From Hyphochytrium catenoides (Eukaryota; Sar; Hyphochytriomycetes; Hyphochytriales; Hyphochytriaceae): DNA of 27,776 bases. How positions within the stretch are numbered: the first letter of the stretch is position 1; each line of letters opens with the position of its first letter. The position numbers were made by a program, and so were the translations under genes. The stretch is taken from assembly GCA_900088475.1 (NCBI GenBank), contig FLMG01002281.1:1186-28961 (forward strand), given 5' to 3'. Below are positions 7,701 through 16,400 of the stretch, piece after piece. Below the pieces are notes generated by a model that worked only from the letters and a program-made list of their open reading frames with translations, searched no databases and was not told the origin of the DNA.

Positions 7701-9796
7701 CGAAGATGGTGGAGGACTGTCCCATCTCTCTCTCTTTGCAGTTCTTGCAAGTGCATCCTGCCATCTGCACTCACTACTTCTCTCTCTACTTCCAAAGAAT
7801 TAGACTTGTCTGCTGTCTTCCGGTCTTCCTCTGTATCCGCTTTCATCCTATAGCCAAGACTGGCTTGGACACCTGGGTACATGGTGCTTTGATCATAAGA
7901 TGCTTGAGCTTGGAAGGCTGGAGATGGCTCTTTCGGTGAGGCTGAGAATCTCTCTGGGTAGCGCTGGGAGAAGAGCTCTTTCATGAAGACATCCACTGAT
8001 CGTTTCACTTCCTCAATCTCCTGATTACCAAGCGGAAGCTGTGAGGCAGCTCCATTGATTGTTGACTGGAGATCTGTTTCCTCTCCATCTTTCTTCCCTT
8101 CTACATCGCGCATACCTCTGGCTTGAACTTGGTGTACGCTGTCTGCTTTGTCAGTCTCTGTCATTGCTTTCTGGTCCGTAACGCATCCTCTGGGAAAGAG
8201 GAGCTTAAAAAAGAGATCCACTGACTCGGAGACGGCGGCATTGAGAGACTGATCTGCCGTCTTCAATGCGACTGGCGCCTCTCTCCTGGGTGAAGTTACT
8301 CTCTCTTTATGGTGACTTTTTGAAATTTCCCGCGTGGAAGCGGTGGACAATCCTACCCGATTCTTACTCTCCTGCTCTTGCTCTTGTCTCACTCTCTCTG
8401 CCAGAGCCGGCAGCATGAAGAAATCTGCCTCTGCTAGCAGCTGCGACGTGTCTATGCCCGCTGCCTTCGCAGCCCCGAGGACAGAAAAGCTTCCAGATGT
8501 CCGAAGAAACTCCAGAACGATCTGGAAGATCTTTGGGTTTCTGTCAATGAAGAACTCTCCATTGCCATTCTGAGGCCAAAGGTCGCCGCCTAACGCGCTA
8601 AAAAGAGTCTCTGGATAGCGGGTGAGAGTCTTCGTCGTCGTTGTGAAGAGCTCTCCGCCTACATTGAGCTTAACGGCGTTGTTGACCTGCTGATAGAAGC
8701 CTCCGTGCAACCTGGTCGTTAAGGAATGAAGATGTCTTCTCTTTCTTTCGAGCTCCGTCTCTGGAGACTCTGCAATCTCTTCCTCTATTTTCGATCTCAG
8801 CTGGGGAAGAAGAAAGAAGTCTGCCTCAGCTAGTAGCTCTTCCACAGAGACGCCTAGTGCAGCACCAGACGAAAGGAGACAATACCGCGAGGGCGCGCGG
8901 AGATAGCCTAGAATGAGCTCAAAAGCTCTGGGACTCCTGTCGATGAAGAACTCTCCTTCTGAAGAGGCTGGCCAAGTGTCTCCGCCCAGACAGTCGAAGA
9001 GACTACCCTGGAATCGAGTCAGAGTTCTGAGCGTGGTCGTGAAGCGCTGTCCTCCTACGTTCAAAGAGACAGAGTTGCGTTGATTCTGATAAAAGCCTCC
9101 CTGAAGCCGACAAGAGATAGCGCGGATGTGCTCTCTTTGTAGAGCTATGTCCCTTCTTTCTTTTTCCAGCTTGTCCTGCTCCTTTCTGACAACCCTCAGC
9201 ATCTCTGTCTCTGGACTCTCCCGAAGCTCTCTTTGGATCTTCTCCTTCATTGAGGAGAGCATGAAGAAATCCACCTCTCCTAGCAGCTCTTCGGCTGAGA
9301 TGCCAAGAGCTGCAGCAGCAGGAAGGATAGAGCAGTGAGACGGAGAACGCAGATAGCCCAGAATAAGCTCAAAGGCCCTTGGATTTCTGTCAATGTAGAA
9401 CTCTCCGTTAGGCCCTGCAGGCCACGTCTCCCCTCCCAAGCTGGAGAACAGACTCTCGGGGAACTGAGAGAAAGTCCTTCGGCTGGCAGTGAAGCGCTTT
9501 CCCCCTACATTTATCGTCACACTGGCCCTAATATTTTGTTGGAGGCCACCCCTCAACCGCTGTGAGATAGCTTGAAGGTGCTCCCTCTGTCTCTCTATGT
9601 TGATTCTTTCTTCCTCCAGTTCGGCTCTATCCTTCTCAAGCGCGAGGAGCGCAGCCTGTTGCTGCTCTATCCCTGCCTGAACGGTCCTGGCCGTGTCCTG
9701 CAGGCTTCGAAGAGTATCAACATAATGGTCAATGGACTGCGCACTGGACTGTAAGTCCTGCAGCGTTGAAGATAAAGACTCTACGTCAGGAGCCAT
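4763..9796 (-). CDS. triple KCTD-type BTB protein with repeated MYPGVxxALGF motif
   Basis: One uninterrupted frame of 1677 codons. I start at ATG 9796; the frame stays open 17 codons further only to a TTG. Order: coiled coil (about residues 10-85); three K-tetra/T1 BTB domains at about 91-180, 241-331 and 374-465, each with a (L/I)NVGG core, a (L/S)GG(E/D).W segment, GE(F)(F/Y)IDR.P and a closing (V/A)DFF(L/M)L; two SVDxFxKxLF helices (525-534, 600-609); then about 15 copies of M-Y-P-G-V-x-x-A-L-G-F from residue 639 to 1500, separated by Ser/Pro/Glu-rich, probably disordered linkers; then an acidic tail with DDDDDE near 1605. T1 domains oligomerise and in KCTD proteins bind Cullin-3. A cytosolic oligomeric scaffold is inferred. 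No membrane segments, so it is not a potassium channel. It is intronless while its neighbours have 4-18 introns. Confidence 0.88.
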   Translation of the reverse strand: MAPDVESLSSTLQDLQSSAQSIDHYVDTLRSLQDTARTVQAGIEQQQAALLALEKDRAELEEERINIERQREHLQAISQRLRGGLQQNIRASVTINVGGKRFTASRRTFSQFPESLFSSLGGETWPAGPNGEFYIDRNPRAFELILGYLRSPSHCSILPAAAALGISAEELLGEVDFFMLSSMKEKIQRELRESPETEMLRVVRKEQDKLEKERRDIALQREHIRAISCRLQGGFYQNQRNSVSLNVGGQRFTTTLRTLTRFQGSLFDCLGGDTWPASSEGEFFIDRSPRAFELILGYLRAPSRYCLLSSGAALGVSVEELLAEADFFLLPQLRSKIEEEIAESPETELERKRRHLHSLTTRLHGGFYQQVNNAVKLNVGGELFTTTTKTLTRYPETLFSALGGDLWPQNGNGEFFIDRNPKIFQIVLEFLRTSGSFSVLGAAKAAGIDTSQLLAEADFFMLPALAERVRQEQEQESKNRVGLSTASTREISKSHHKERVTSPRREAPVALKTADQSLNAAVSESVDLFFKLLFPRGCVTDQKAMTETDKADSVHQVQARGMRDVEGKKDGEETDLQSTINGAASQLPLGNQEIEEVKRSVDVFMKELFSQRYPERFSASPKEPSPAFQAQASYDQSTMYPGVQASLGYRMKADTEEDRKTADKSNSLEVEREVVSADGRMHLQELQRERDGTVLHHLRGVISARYMYEGVALSLGWTSKEGDCSSNKESAEDPDQENIPPSPTIETDDVVIGIVCGTMSAYGYSVADGPSDALSSSQPIAMVRRSIRIIDEEVEEKGEEAAEYLPQEAGQERKGCGALLFCGSVNSRYMYPGVACSLGFSSITPSARDREERKTQSEKALRAEEELGKELPMEQGRGISLSGGEIATASASMYPGVRAALGFNYPPPSDSGACPFRPSLSLLSPSGQLLAASEETMYPGVANALGFSYSFRSSCASADASSSSPFDSISSPSFSPGMESASSLCKVSPPSTSASAVHDPLSSMYISILTKALGLGDKATLILAHDGPSLSSISQPISLPLQTSPPSNLSANLEEECESLAREQASMYPGVFKSLRYRARATNKERRVHQEKEDISSSPSSTKSMYPRVFRALGFQLRAAPEEDEQDRERRYTDNSLEASTEEPEMEAAVIEEAHSEKQKRGEVLGSKEPLAGKEEMRAAPAGGEKAGNCMAMYPGVFKALGFFAGAEFEKRENHAAPTSVRSSLPMYPSVYEALGYKRPRSGEKVEERQKERQNACSPSHPLVSSLPMYAGVEQALGFSIPLFPPSQTDKSSTPARPMYPRQEKPLSSPSALSSRPSIAGEEKEGPTTPLCRSMYLGVEDALGYSIPLFKKEREEAKKIDALAGTATWLSRPVYEGVEKALGFVCPLYGYALLPAKGQRKEGETRGVLPAMVPPSSSSHFSHQLISQGAEEEHILEGSDADYERERKTRTSLSLPGKQEDVSAQTAIGSLTVKTPPPRPLSSPMPALYMYKGVSSSLGFKPAAEEEIDGGEGESLPPLSPLSGGRRPHLSSEDMTHTFQVETWYDMDDISLSLEESSSTLPDDISPTLTTIKERDSEEGTEEGEKEERKSKENSFTVSEEEEDDDDDEQREQAENDRWVDARESWRALRRPSKDYLSPEETDEEIEAGVEEEEEGEASSTEFFLDTGIISTRALRL
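5297..7882 (-). repeat. MYPGVxxALGF protein-motif array, about 15 copies
   Basis: Short coding repeats in the BTB protein. Plus-strand spans: 7850-7882 (MYPGVQASLGY), 7646-7678 (MYEGVALSLGW), 7277-7309 (MYPGVACSLGF), 7088-7120 (MYPGVRAALGF), 6956-6988 (MYPGVANALGF), 6752-6787 (MYISILTKALGL, divergent), 6566-6598 (MYPGVFKSLRY), 6452-6484 (MYPRVFRALGF), 6188-6220 (MYPGVFKALGF), 6086-6118 (MYPSVYEALGY), 5960-5992 (MYAGVEQALGF), about 5876-5902 (MYPRQEKPL, degenerate), 5762-5794 (MYLGVEDALGY), 5645-5677 (VYEGVEKALGF), 5297-5329 (MYKGVSSSLGF). Spacing is irregular, 30-123 residues. The motif is kept while linkers diverge freely, the signature of selected short linear motifs rather than a folded repeat. 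Confidence 0.93.
8402..8677 (-). other. K-tetra/T1 BTB domain 3
   Basis: Encodes about residues 374-465. Core motifs are KLNVGGELFTTTTKTL, ALGGDLWPQNGNGEF, IDRNPKIFQIVLEFLRTS and EADFFML. It is more divergent than domains 1 and 2 (SGSFSVLG in place of the SPSHCSILP/APSRYCLLS loop), and its leading helix is shorter (RRHLHSLTTRLHGG). This suggests it split off first. Confidence 0.88.
8804..9076 (-). other. K-tetra/T1 BTB domain 2
   Basis: Encodes about residues 241-331. Core motifs are SLNVGGQRFTTTLRTL, CLGGDTWPASSEGEF, IDRSPRAFELILGYLRAP and EADFFLL. It lies 150 residues after domain 1 and is the closest to it in sequence. The preceding helix QREHIRAISCRLQGG matches that before domain 1, which points to a duplication of the whole unit. 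Confidence 0.9.
9257..9526 (-). other. K-tetra/T1 BTB domain 1
   Basis: Encodes about residues 91-180 of the BTB protein. It begins TINVGGKRFTASRRTF, continues through SLGGETWPAGPNGEF and IDRNPRAFELILGYLRSP, and ends EVDFFML. These are hallmarks of the potassium-channel tetramerisation (T1/KCTD) subgroup of BTB domains. It is preceded by a helix with QREHLQAISQRLRGG that recurs before domains 2 and 3, so helix plus BTB was duplicated as one unit. Confidence 0.9.
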
Positions 9797-10217
9797 TCTC
9801 ACAGAGCACGAGGTCCGCCTCGAGGTCCCCACTTCGTGATGCGCCAATAGAAAGCAGTAGTAAGCTCGCGGGAGGCGCTCTGCTCTGCCGCTAGGTCAAG
9901 GACATCAGCCGAGGGTGAAGCTGCCAAGCAAACAGAGATTCTCTTTCTTGTTGGTCAGAGTTCAGAACGTCGAAAGAAGCTGGGACCACTGCGCGAGGTG
10001 GCAGCGAAAGAAAGAGTGGCAGCGAGCTTTCCCGTCGTCTTACACTCTTCTCGCTTTCCTCCCTTTGCCTCCCACAGCCAGATCTAAAAAGTGGTACACC
10101 GTTCGGGTTGATGATGATAGAAGTGTCTTTGACTTGCTCTCCCTGAGTCTTCCGCTCTCTAAATGCTGCTTTTCACTTCGTGTGTTTGGCCCCCCTGAGC
10201 AGCCCCTGTTCTCTATC

Positions 10218-10264
<47 letters not shown>

Positions 10265-12564
10265 TATGTCTCCCTCTCGCTCCTGTCTCCACCTCTCTCA
10301 CTTTTGGTTCTCGTGCCTCTTCGCCTTCGTCCATACCTACAAGCCGCAGGGCTTGACCGAAGCTGTAGGCTCCTCTCTATCCTACACACTCTCTCTCTTT
10401 CTCTCTCTCTCTCTTGCCAGCGCTCTGGCTGTGGAAGCTCACCTCTCTTTATCCCAGTTCCCTCTCTCGCACCCGCTAGTGTTGACGTTTGAGCTGATAT
10501 CCTCCTCCTCTCTCTCTCTCTTTCTCTTCTCTCCCTTTCTCTTCTCTCTCTTTCTCTCTCTCTCTCTCTTTCCTCTCTCTCTCTCTGTTTCCCGCCCTGG
10601 TCCCCGCACTCTGTCTTCCCTGGCTCTCTTGCCCTTTGAAATGCAGTGGATGTTCGAGAGCCAGAAGCACTTTTGGTGTGATTCTGATCCGAACTCACTA
10701 TTCTCGATGCGCCTTATATAGTTGGACTAATATTAAATTCGTCAGATCTGTATTCAGGATGTGAAGATTGATGAAGGGGCACTATCACAGCCAAACTGGA
10801 AATCTTTCCAGCAAGGGAATCTTCTCGAAATAATTCTTTCGCCGTTTATTTTCCCAGGCATACTAAGTGCCTCTTTGTATGAAACCTTTCTTTTACTTGT
10901 ACAGTGGTGGAATGTTTCCCTGTAACCTCTCTGAGTCTGGTCATGTGTGGGGAACAAAACCCGCTCTCTGGCACTTGCCTCTTTTGCTGTCTCTCTTCTC
11001 TCTCTTCCTCTGTTCTGCACTCTCTCTCTCTCTCTCTCTCCTTAGCTCTCGCCTCTCAATCTCTCTGTCTGTGGTCAATCCCTGTCTCTCCTCGCCCTTT
11101 CACCCAATCATCCAATCGCCATCAGATCCAGCCCCAGCGTTGATCACCCTCGAGAGTCTATCCTTAAAGATCGCGACTGTACAGCTGTAGACGGAAGAAG
11201 CTCGAGGCACCCGCAGTGAAGAAACGCACTCCACTTTGTAAAAGTGATGAGTGGCGAGGCCATCATTCCGAACACTTGCGACACACTACTTTTTCTCGGG
11301 AAGTCCGCTTCCCCATGAGCGTTATAGATGCCAGCAGCTGCGGGAGCATTCTAATGCTCATTCTAGACGCTCTGAAACATGCGTAGGTGCTCTGCACAGC
11401 TGCCAGTAGCACCAGAGATGATAGCAGGGATCTGACCATCGCAAGGCAACCAATCTCAACGTTGACGACCGATAGTTGGACCCACAAAGGAGATGATGCC
11501 TTAAACACGTTTATAAAATAGCAGTACAAGGATTTAACGTCTTTTAGAGGGGTTTGCGTTAGGCAAATGAAACAGCACTGTACGGATGTCAGCCTTAGGA
11601 AGGAAGAGCTTGGAGAGCTGCTAGTTAGCTTCAGGCGTTTCCCGCTTTGCGAAAAGCAGCCAGAAACGTAAGGCTTTTACTGACAAACAGAGAGCTTGCC
11701 ACAGGTGAGGCACATCACACCGTCTATTATACGGGAGGGTCTCTCTAATATTGACCAAGGGAGACGCGGCAAGCCAAGCTCTAACAAGAGCTGAACTCAT
11801 TCTCGAAAGTAACGCTGAACAGAAAGGAAGGAAAGGAGACGTCGAATGAAAGGGTACGATAGCCTTCGGCCGAGGGGAGGAACTACCCGCGACGCCACTG
11901 ATTCTTCGGGGCGAGGTGTGGACGAGCTCTGAAGATATGAAAGAGCTGGTAGCCCAACCACAGAATCGTGATAAGCAGCTAGAAGGTGTCAGGTGCTAAC
12001 TAACTCGCCAGGAAGGCCCTATCATGCCGAGGGTTTTTCCTTGCGTCGTACGGCTACTGCGGAAGCCTTTTTGGCTGGTAGTCGTTATGACATGGCCAAG
12101 GTCGTCAAGCGCGCACATGTAGCATGACCTAAGACAAGGTAGCAGTCCACAGATGACGAGGAGGGCTTCTAGGTGACTGTACGGAAGGAGACACAAAGCG
12201 CAGACGTGGGCACACAATTAACAGGTGAAGAGAAAAGAGAGAGCGATTCAAAGCGAGCCGCTACCGAAACGCAAGGTAAGTAAAGACTGTATTAAGCCAT
12301 TTAGTGCACCAAGACAGAGCGAGAGAGACCTACAAAGATGGCGAGAGACGGAAACTAAAGAGAGAGTGCGAAGAAGTCATTGAGTGAGTGAGGAGAGAGA
12401 GAGAACAAAAGAAGGAGGGAGGCAGAAAGAGAGGTGGAGAGGAGAAGAGGAAGAGTAATTGATGAGGATCCGATGATGTGTGATGAGGATGATGGATGAG
12501 GATCCTACAGCCTTCAACCACATCTGCCCTTGAACTTGAAGGAAGTGATTCTGATAGGGGTGGC

Positions 12565-12577
12565 NNNNNNNNNNNNN
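12565..12577. other. assembly gap (13 N)
   Basis: Thirteen undetermined bases. Two copies of gatgaggatcc (12461-12471 and 12495-12505) lie just to the left, and GA microsatellites surround it, so misassembly or a collapsed repeat at this point is plausible. Any gene model crossing the gap is uncertain in frame. Confidence 0.99.
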
Positions 12578-12609
12578 TCGGGATATTGGCGGATCTGTTA
12601 CACATAAAG

Positions 12610-13403
12610 AAAAGGTTGAAAATATCCAATCAACGGGTATCTCCCTGGCCACTAGTACGCTCTGCACTTGCTCTAACGTCATAGAGATTAATAGAGAATC
12701 TGGCGTAGTAATACCTTGAACTAACAGTCACGATCTCATCCTTGTCGAAGAAAGAGACAGAGAGAAAAGGCTGGGGGGAAGAGAGAAAAAGAGAGAGAGA
12801 GAGTAAGAGAGAGACAGAGAGAGACAGGGAGAGAGAGAAAGAGAGACGAAGAGAGAGACGAGAAAGAGGGAAGACAATAATCATACAGTAGGAAAGACAC
12901 GGTAGAAAGGTCAGGTCACGGAGAGGAAGAGAGATAAAAGCTGCGAGACAGAGAGAGCCAGAGAGACAGGAAGACTAGAAGAAAGAGAGGGAAGAGAAAG
13001 AGAGAGAGAGAATCTGGTTCCTGCATCAGCCTACGTAGCGGCCCGAGCCCCAATGACCATGCGAGAGAGACGCGAGAGGAAAGGCACAGGTCATGAATCT
13101 GTGCATCTATTGATAAGAACTTGTAAGGCCTTGGTACTTTCCCGCAGACAGTCTAACTTTTCCTCTGCACCAGAGAGGACTGCAGACACCAAGAGTTGGA
13201 GTTTATCCCCTGCATTGAAGCCACGGTACCCTTGCAGGTAGAGCACCACGACTATTCGTATGAAGAGAGAGAGAGAGCACGCACGCGCGTGAGAGAGAAA
13301 GAGTGTGGGCTTGGCAGAAAGAGAGAGAGGGTATCCCAACAGAGAGGAAGAGGGCCACAAGGCTCATCACTGAAGTGTTACTCTTTTCTCCTTCGGCTGT
13401 CAT
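12610..13403 (-). CDS. possible small minus-strand gene head-to-head with GDH
   Basis: Tentative. ATG 13401-13403, then exons 13382-13403, 13121-13230, 12715-12740 and from 12644 down towards the N gap. Phases agree at each junction, and intron sequence between exons is CT-rich on the sense strand, as elsewhere here. The joined protein reads with GFNAGDKLQLLVSAVLSGAE, CLRESTKALQDEIVTVSSRE and IPVDWIFSTF. The helical start followed by IPVDWIF faintly recalls Mediator subunit MED10 (VPLEV then a GRNP segment); beyond the gap HPYQNHFLQ could continue it. Weak points: one poor donor (GTTCTT), the gap, and only 22 bases between this ATG and the GDH ATG. Without splicing, the second exon simply ends at TGA 13091. 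Confidence 0.25.
12776..13010 (-). repeat. GA-rich (CT on minus) microsatellite tract
   Basis: Runs of (GA)n with scattered C/T interruptions at about 12776-12870 and 12935-13010 on the plus strand. Read on minus they resemble the CT-rich introns of the confirmed genes, which is one reason to suspect a minus-strand transcript here. Confidence 0.8.
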
Positions 13404-13425
13404 CGGCCTTCACAGCTTTGTCATA

Positions 13426-16400
13426 ATGGCGACCAAGGAGCTTCAGGAGAAAGTGCTTCAGCTCTGTCTGAAGGAGAAGATCTTCGACCCTCAGTCTATC
13501 AAGGAGGATGTGGACTATTTTTTCAATGACTTGGGCCTGCATCCCTTCTACTTCAGCACCACAGAACCAGAGATGATCGCTAAGCATATCATGGGCATCA
13601 AGGCTAACCACGTGGCGGCTGCCAGCTCTGACAAGGAATTTGAGGTGCGTAAGCGGCTCTGTCTTCTGCTCCTTGCCTCCTTCTCACTCGAGATATCGCA
13701 GATGATGAAGAACACTCTCCTTGTTTCTTTTGGTAGCTTCCACTCTCTTTGCAGTTTGTGCTCTCTCGGTTGCTGTGTGGGCCTATCCTTCCTCCTCTGT
13801 CTGTTCCCATCCTGCTCTCTCTCTCTCAGTTTCTGGCCTGCTCAATCTCTCTGTCTCTCTCCCTGCTTCTCTCTCCACATTTCGGTCACTATCCCCTGGT
13901 CCCCAGCTATTCTGGTACCACTCGCCGTTGCATCGCGAACTAATCTCCACGTACAGGTGCTTCTTCAAGGAGAGACGGAAAACTTTGCTTTCTTTGGCGT
14001 TCGTAGTAACATCGCTGGCGGCCGCTCGCACCCTGCTACTCCTCTATCTAACAAGAAGAAGAGAAAGGGAATTCTTTCAGCTGTGGAGGAGCTTGAAAGA
14101 AAGATAGAGGAGGAATACCTCAACAGCGGAACGGAGTATGTAGGAGACGGCGTGCCTGGCACTCTGTCTGTCTTCGACCGTAGGAGGTCAATCAACGGCT
14201 TTGAAGAGCCCAAGCAGTACAGACTGCAGTGCTATCGGTCGGAGGGGCCTCTGAAGGACTCCAAGTACCATTTGCGCCTCTATTTCCTCGCCAAGCCAGA
14301 CTATGTTGATCCCTACCCTGCAGAGGATGAAACAGATCTGAATGTCGTTGCGTCTAAGTCTTTTCTAGCCACTGGTGGGCCATTCATCAGAGAGAAGTAC
14401 CAGAGTGTTATTAGAAAGGCAAAGAAGCAGATGAGCCCAGTGGTTGAGACTGACTTCTGGACAGGTAAGCAAGAGAGATTGGTTACCCCTTCGGTGTTGT
14501 TGCTTTTTTGGTAAGCCTGCAATTAACTACTCGCGCTGCTTTTTCTTTTATTGATCTTCGGTTTAGTTTGTTGCTGCACTGAGTCCGATCTCTGACATTT
14601 CTTCCTTTCTTCCTCGTGTGGCTGACCTTATATGTCATTATTTCCTCTCCTGATATTTAGAGCCCGATGGCAAGGAGAAGTGCCGCCTTACTATCGCCAT
14701 TCAATTCGGAACCACCCACTCTTACTTCGCTGGCGTGGCTGATGTCTACAGACGACATGGCTTGTACACCACAAGGAAATATGTTGAGTTCTTCAGCAAT
14801 GGCATCGTCGTTTATGCCTTTTATCTCTGCCAGCTTGACGGATCAGCTGGAGGGGCTTCATCTTTCCAAGCCAAGATGCAAAACGTCGTCTATGATGTCT
14901 CGCTTCACTTCGTCCTCCCTCGTACTTCTCTGACTCCACTACTCAAGCAGGAGTACATCACCACACAGGTAAAATACGGGTCAGAATGCTGCAGGGAGGC
15001 ATGGAGAAGGATCTCTTGATAGGGAGGTTTGGGCGGGTTCTGGGATGAAAGAGAGACGGAAGAGCCTGGGTGGCCATGAGAGAGGGAAGAAGTGACATCT
15101 TGGGGACGATAGAGCATGGAGTGATATCAAGAAGATTGAATGGGGACGGTAGCTCCTAACCCTAGCTGGATCAATGCAGGAGAGTGCCTATGCCTACGCC
15201 GCATGGAAGTTTGCTTTCCACTTTCTTCAACGGCTTCCAGATGGCTATATGACGATTGCCGAGTCTCTGAGAAAGCACGACCAAAATGCTTACTCTAGCC
15301 TTCAGAAGGTACGGTTGCTTCGTACTTCTTGCTCGTCTTTCCTAATTTTCGTCAGGCGTCTCATATGATGAGGTCACTTTATCTCATCGTCCTCATCCCT
15401 CGTAGCATTTGCTCACGTGCCGCTCTCTTCTTTCTGCCTTTTCTAGTTGCGGTTCTCAATGAAGACGAATACTTTCACGGAAGGTCAAATCCTAGACACA
15501 ATCTTTGCATGCCCAGCTGCTATCCACCGCCTATACACCGACTTCCATGCTCGATTCTGCCTGAACAATGAGGAGGTTGAGCCACAAAGCGTGATCATGG
15601 CCGATATCAGAAGGTTAGAGACTACATCCGCTACTTATCGCCATTTCCCTTCCAAAGTGACAGACAAAATTGACCCTTATGTTTTCTCTCTCTGCCTCTG
15701 CTCTTGACCAGAATGGCCTCCTCAGACCGCGAAGTGCAGATCTTTGAGACCTTCCTGCGCTTCAACCGCCACATCGTCCGGACGAACTTCTTCAAACCCA
15801 ACAAGGTTGCCCTCTCATTTAGGCTGAACCCTGGCTTCCTATCCAACCAGGAATACCCCACCATACCTTATGCTATCATCTACATTGTGGGATCGGAGTT
15901 CAGGTATGGAGGAGAAACCTCTATTGACTCGACCTACCTTAGTACTCCGAGGCCCTACGTTGACCGATCACCCATCACGTCTATCCTGTTTTCCTTACTA
16001 CTTGGGATCGGTCCTCTTGCTGAACTAACCCTGTGACGCTTAGGGGCTTCCATGTCCGCTTTGAGGACATTGCACGAGGCGGTATTCGGCTTATCCGCTC
16101 CTCCCACTCCCAAGTTTTCCAGAGAAACACGACGACACTCTTTGATGAGAACTACAATCTGGCCTACACCCAGCAGAAGAAAAACAAGGTAGGAGAGGCG
16201 GTTATATAACAAAAGAGAAGGGAAGGAGGGCGAGCCATGCAGGAGAGAGATGCTTAGAGAGTCACTTTTTGTTAACGCATTCTCCTGCTTTAGGATATTC
16301 CTGAGGGAGGCTCCAAGGGCACGATATTGCTCAACCTAGCACATCAGGACAAGGCCATAGTGGCCTTCAAGAAGTATATCGACTCACTGCTAGACCTTCT

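Larger units (their letters stand above)
9797..13381. other. long microsatellite-rich interval without a firm gene
   Basis: The left end should hold the promoter and 5' UTR of the BTB gene. From about 10200 to 11050 the plus strand is strongly CT-rich ((CT)n at 10219-10261, about 10385-10415, 10505-10595, 11016-11045); from about 12230 to 13340 it is strongly GA-rich. In the rest of the window such tracts lie in introns as CT on the sense strand. Coding-like scraps on plus: 10083-10170 (SKKWYTVRVDDDRSVFDLL) and 10627-10721 (WMFESQKHFWCDSDPNSLF, then TAG). The 268-codon plus frame from 9915 has no ATG at its start and reads through CT repeats, so I do not annotate it. 11200-12200 shows nothing I can interpret. 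Confidence 0.5.

Noticed and set aside
9797-9847. 17 extra N-terminal codons of the BTB protein
   Set aside because: The frame is open to 9847, but the first codon there is TTG. The first ATG is at 9796, which I use as the start.
9915-10721. 268-codon plus-strand frame
   Set aside because: It begins at GTG, runs through several CT microsatellites that give Ser/Leu low complexity, and shows no domain. It may contain fragments of real exons but is not a gene as it stands.
11263-11529. 88-codon minus frame, hydrophobic
   Set aside because: Possible small membrane protein by composition alone. No homology, no conserved motif and no neighbouring exon supports it.
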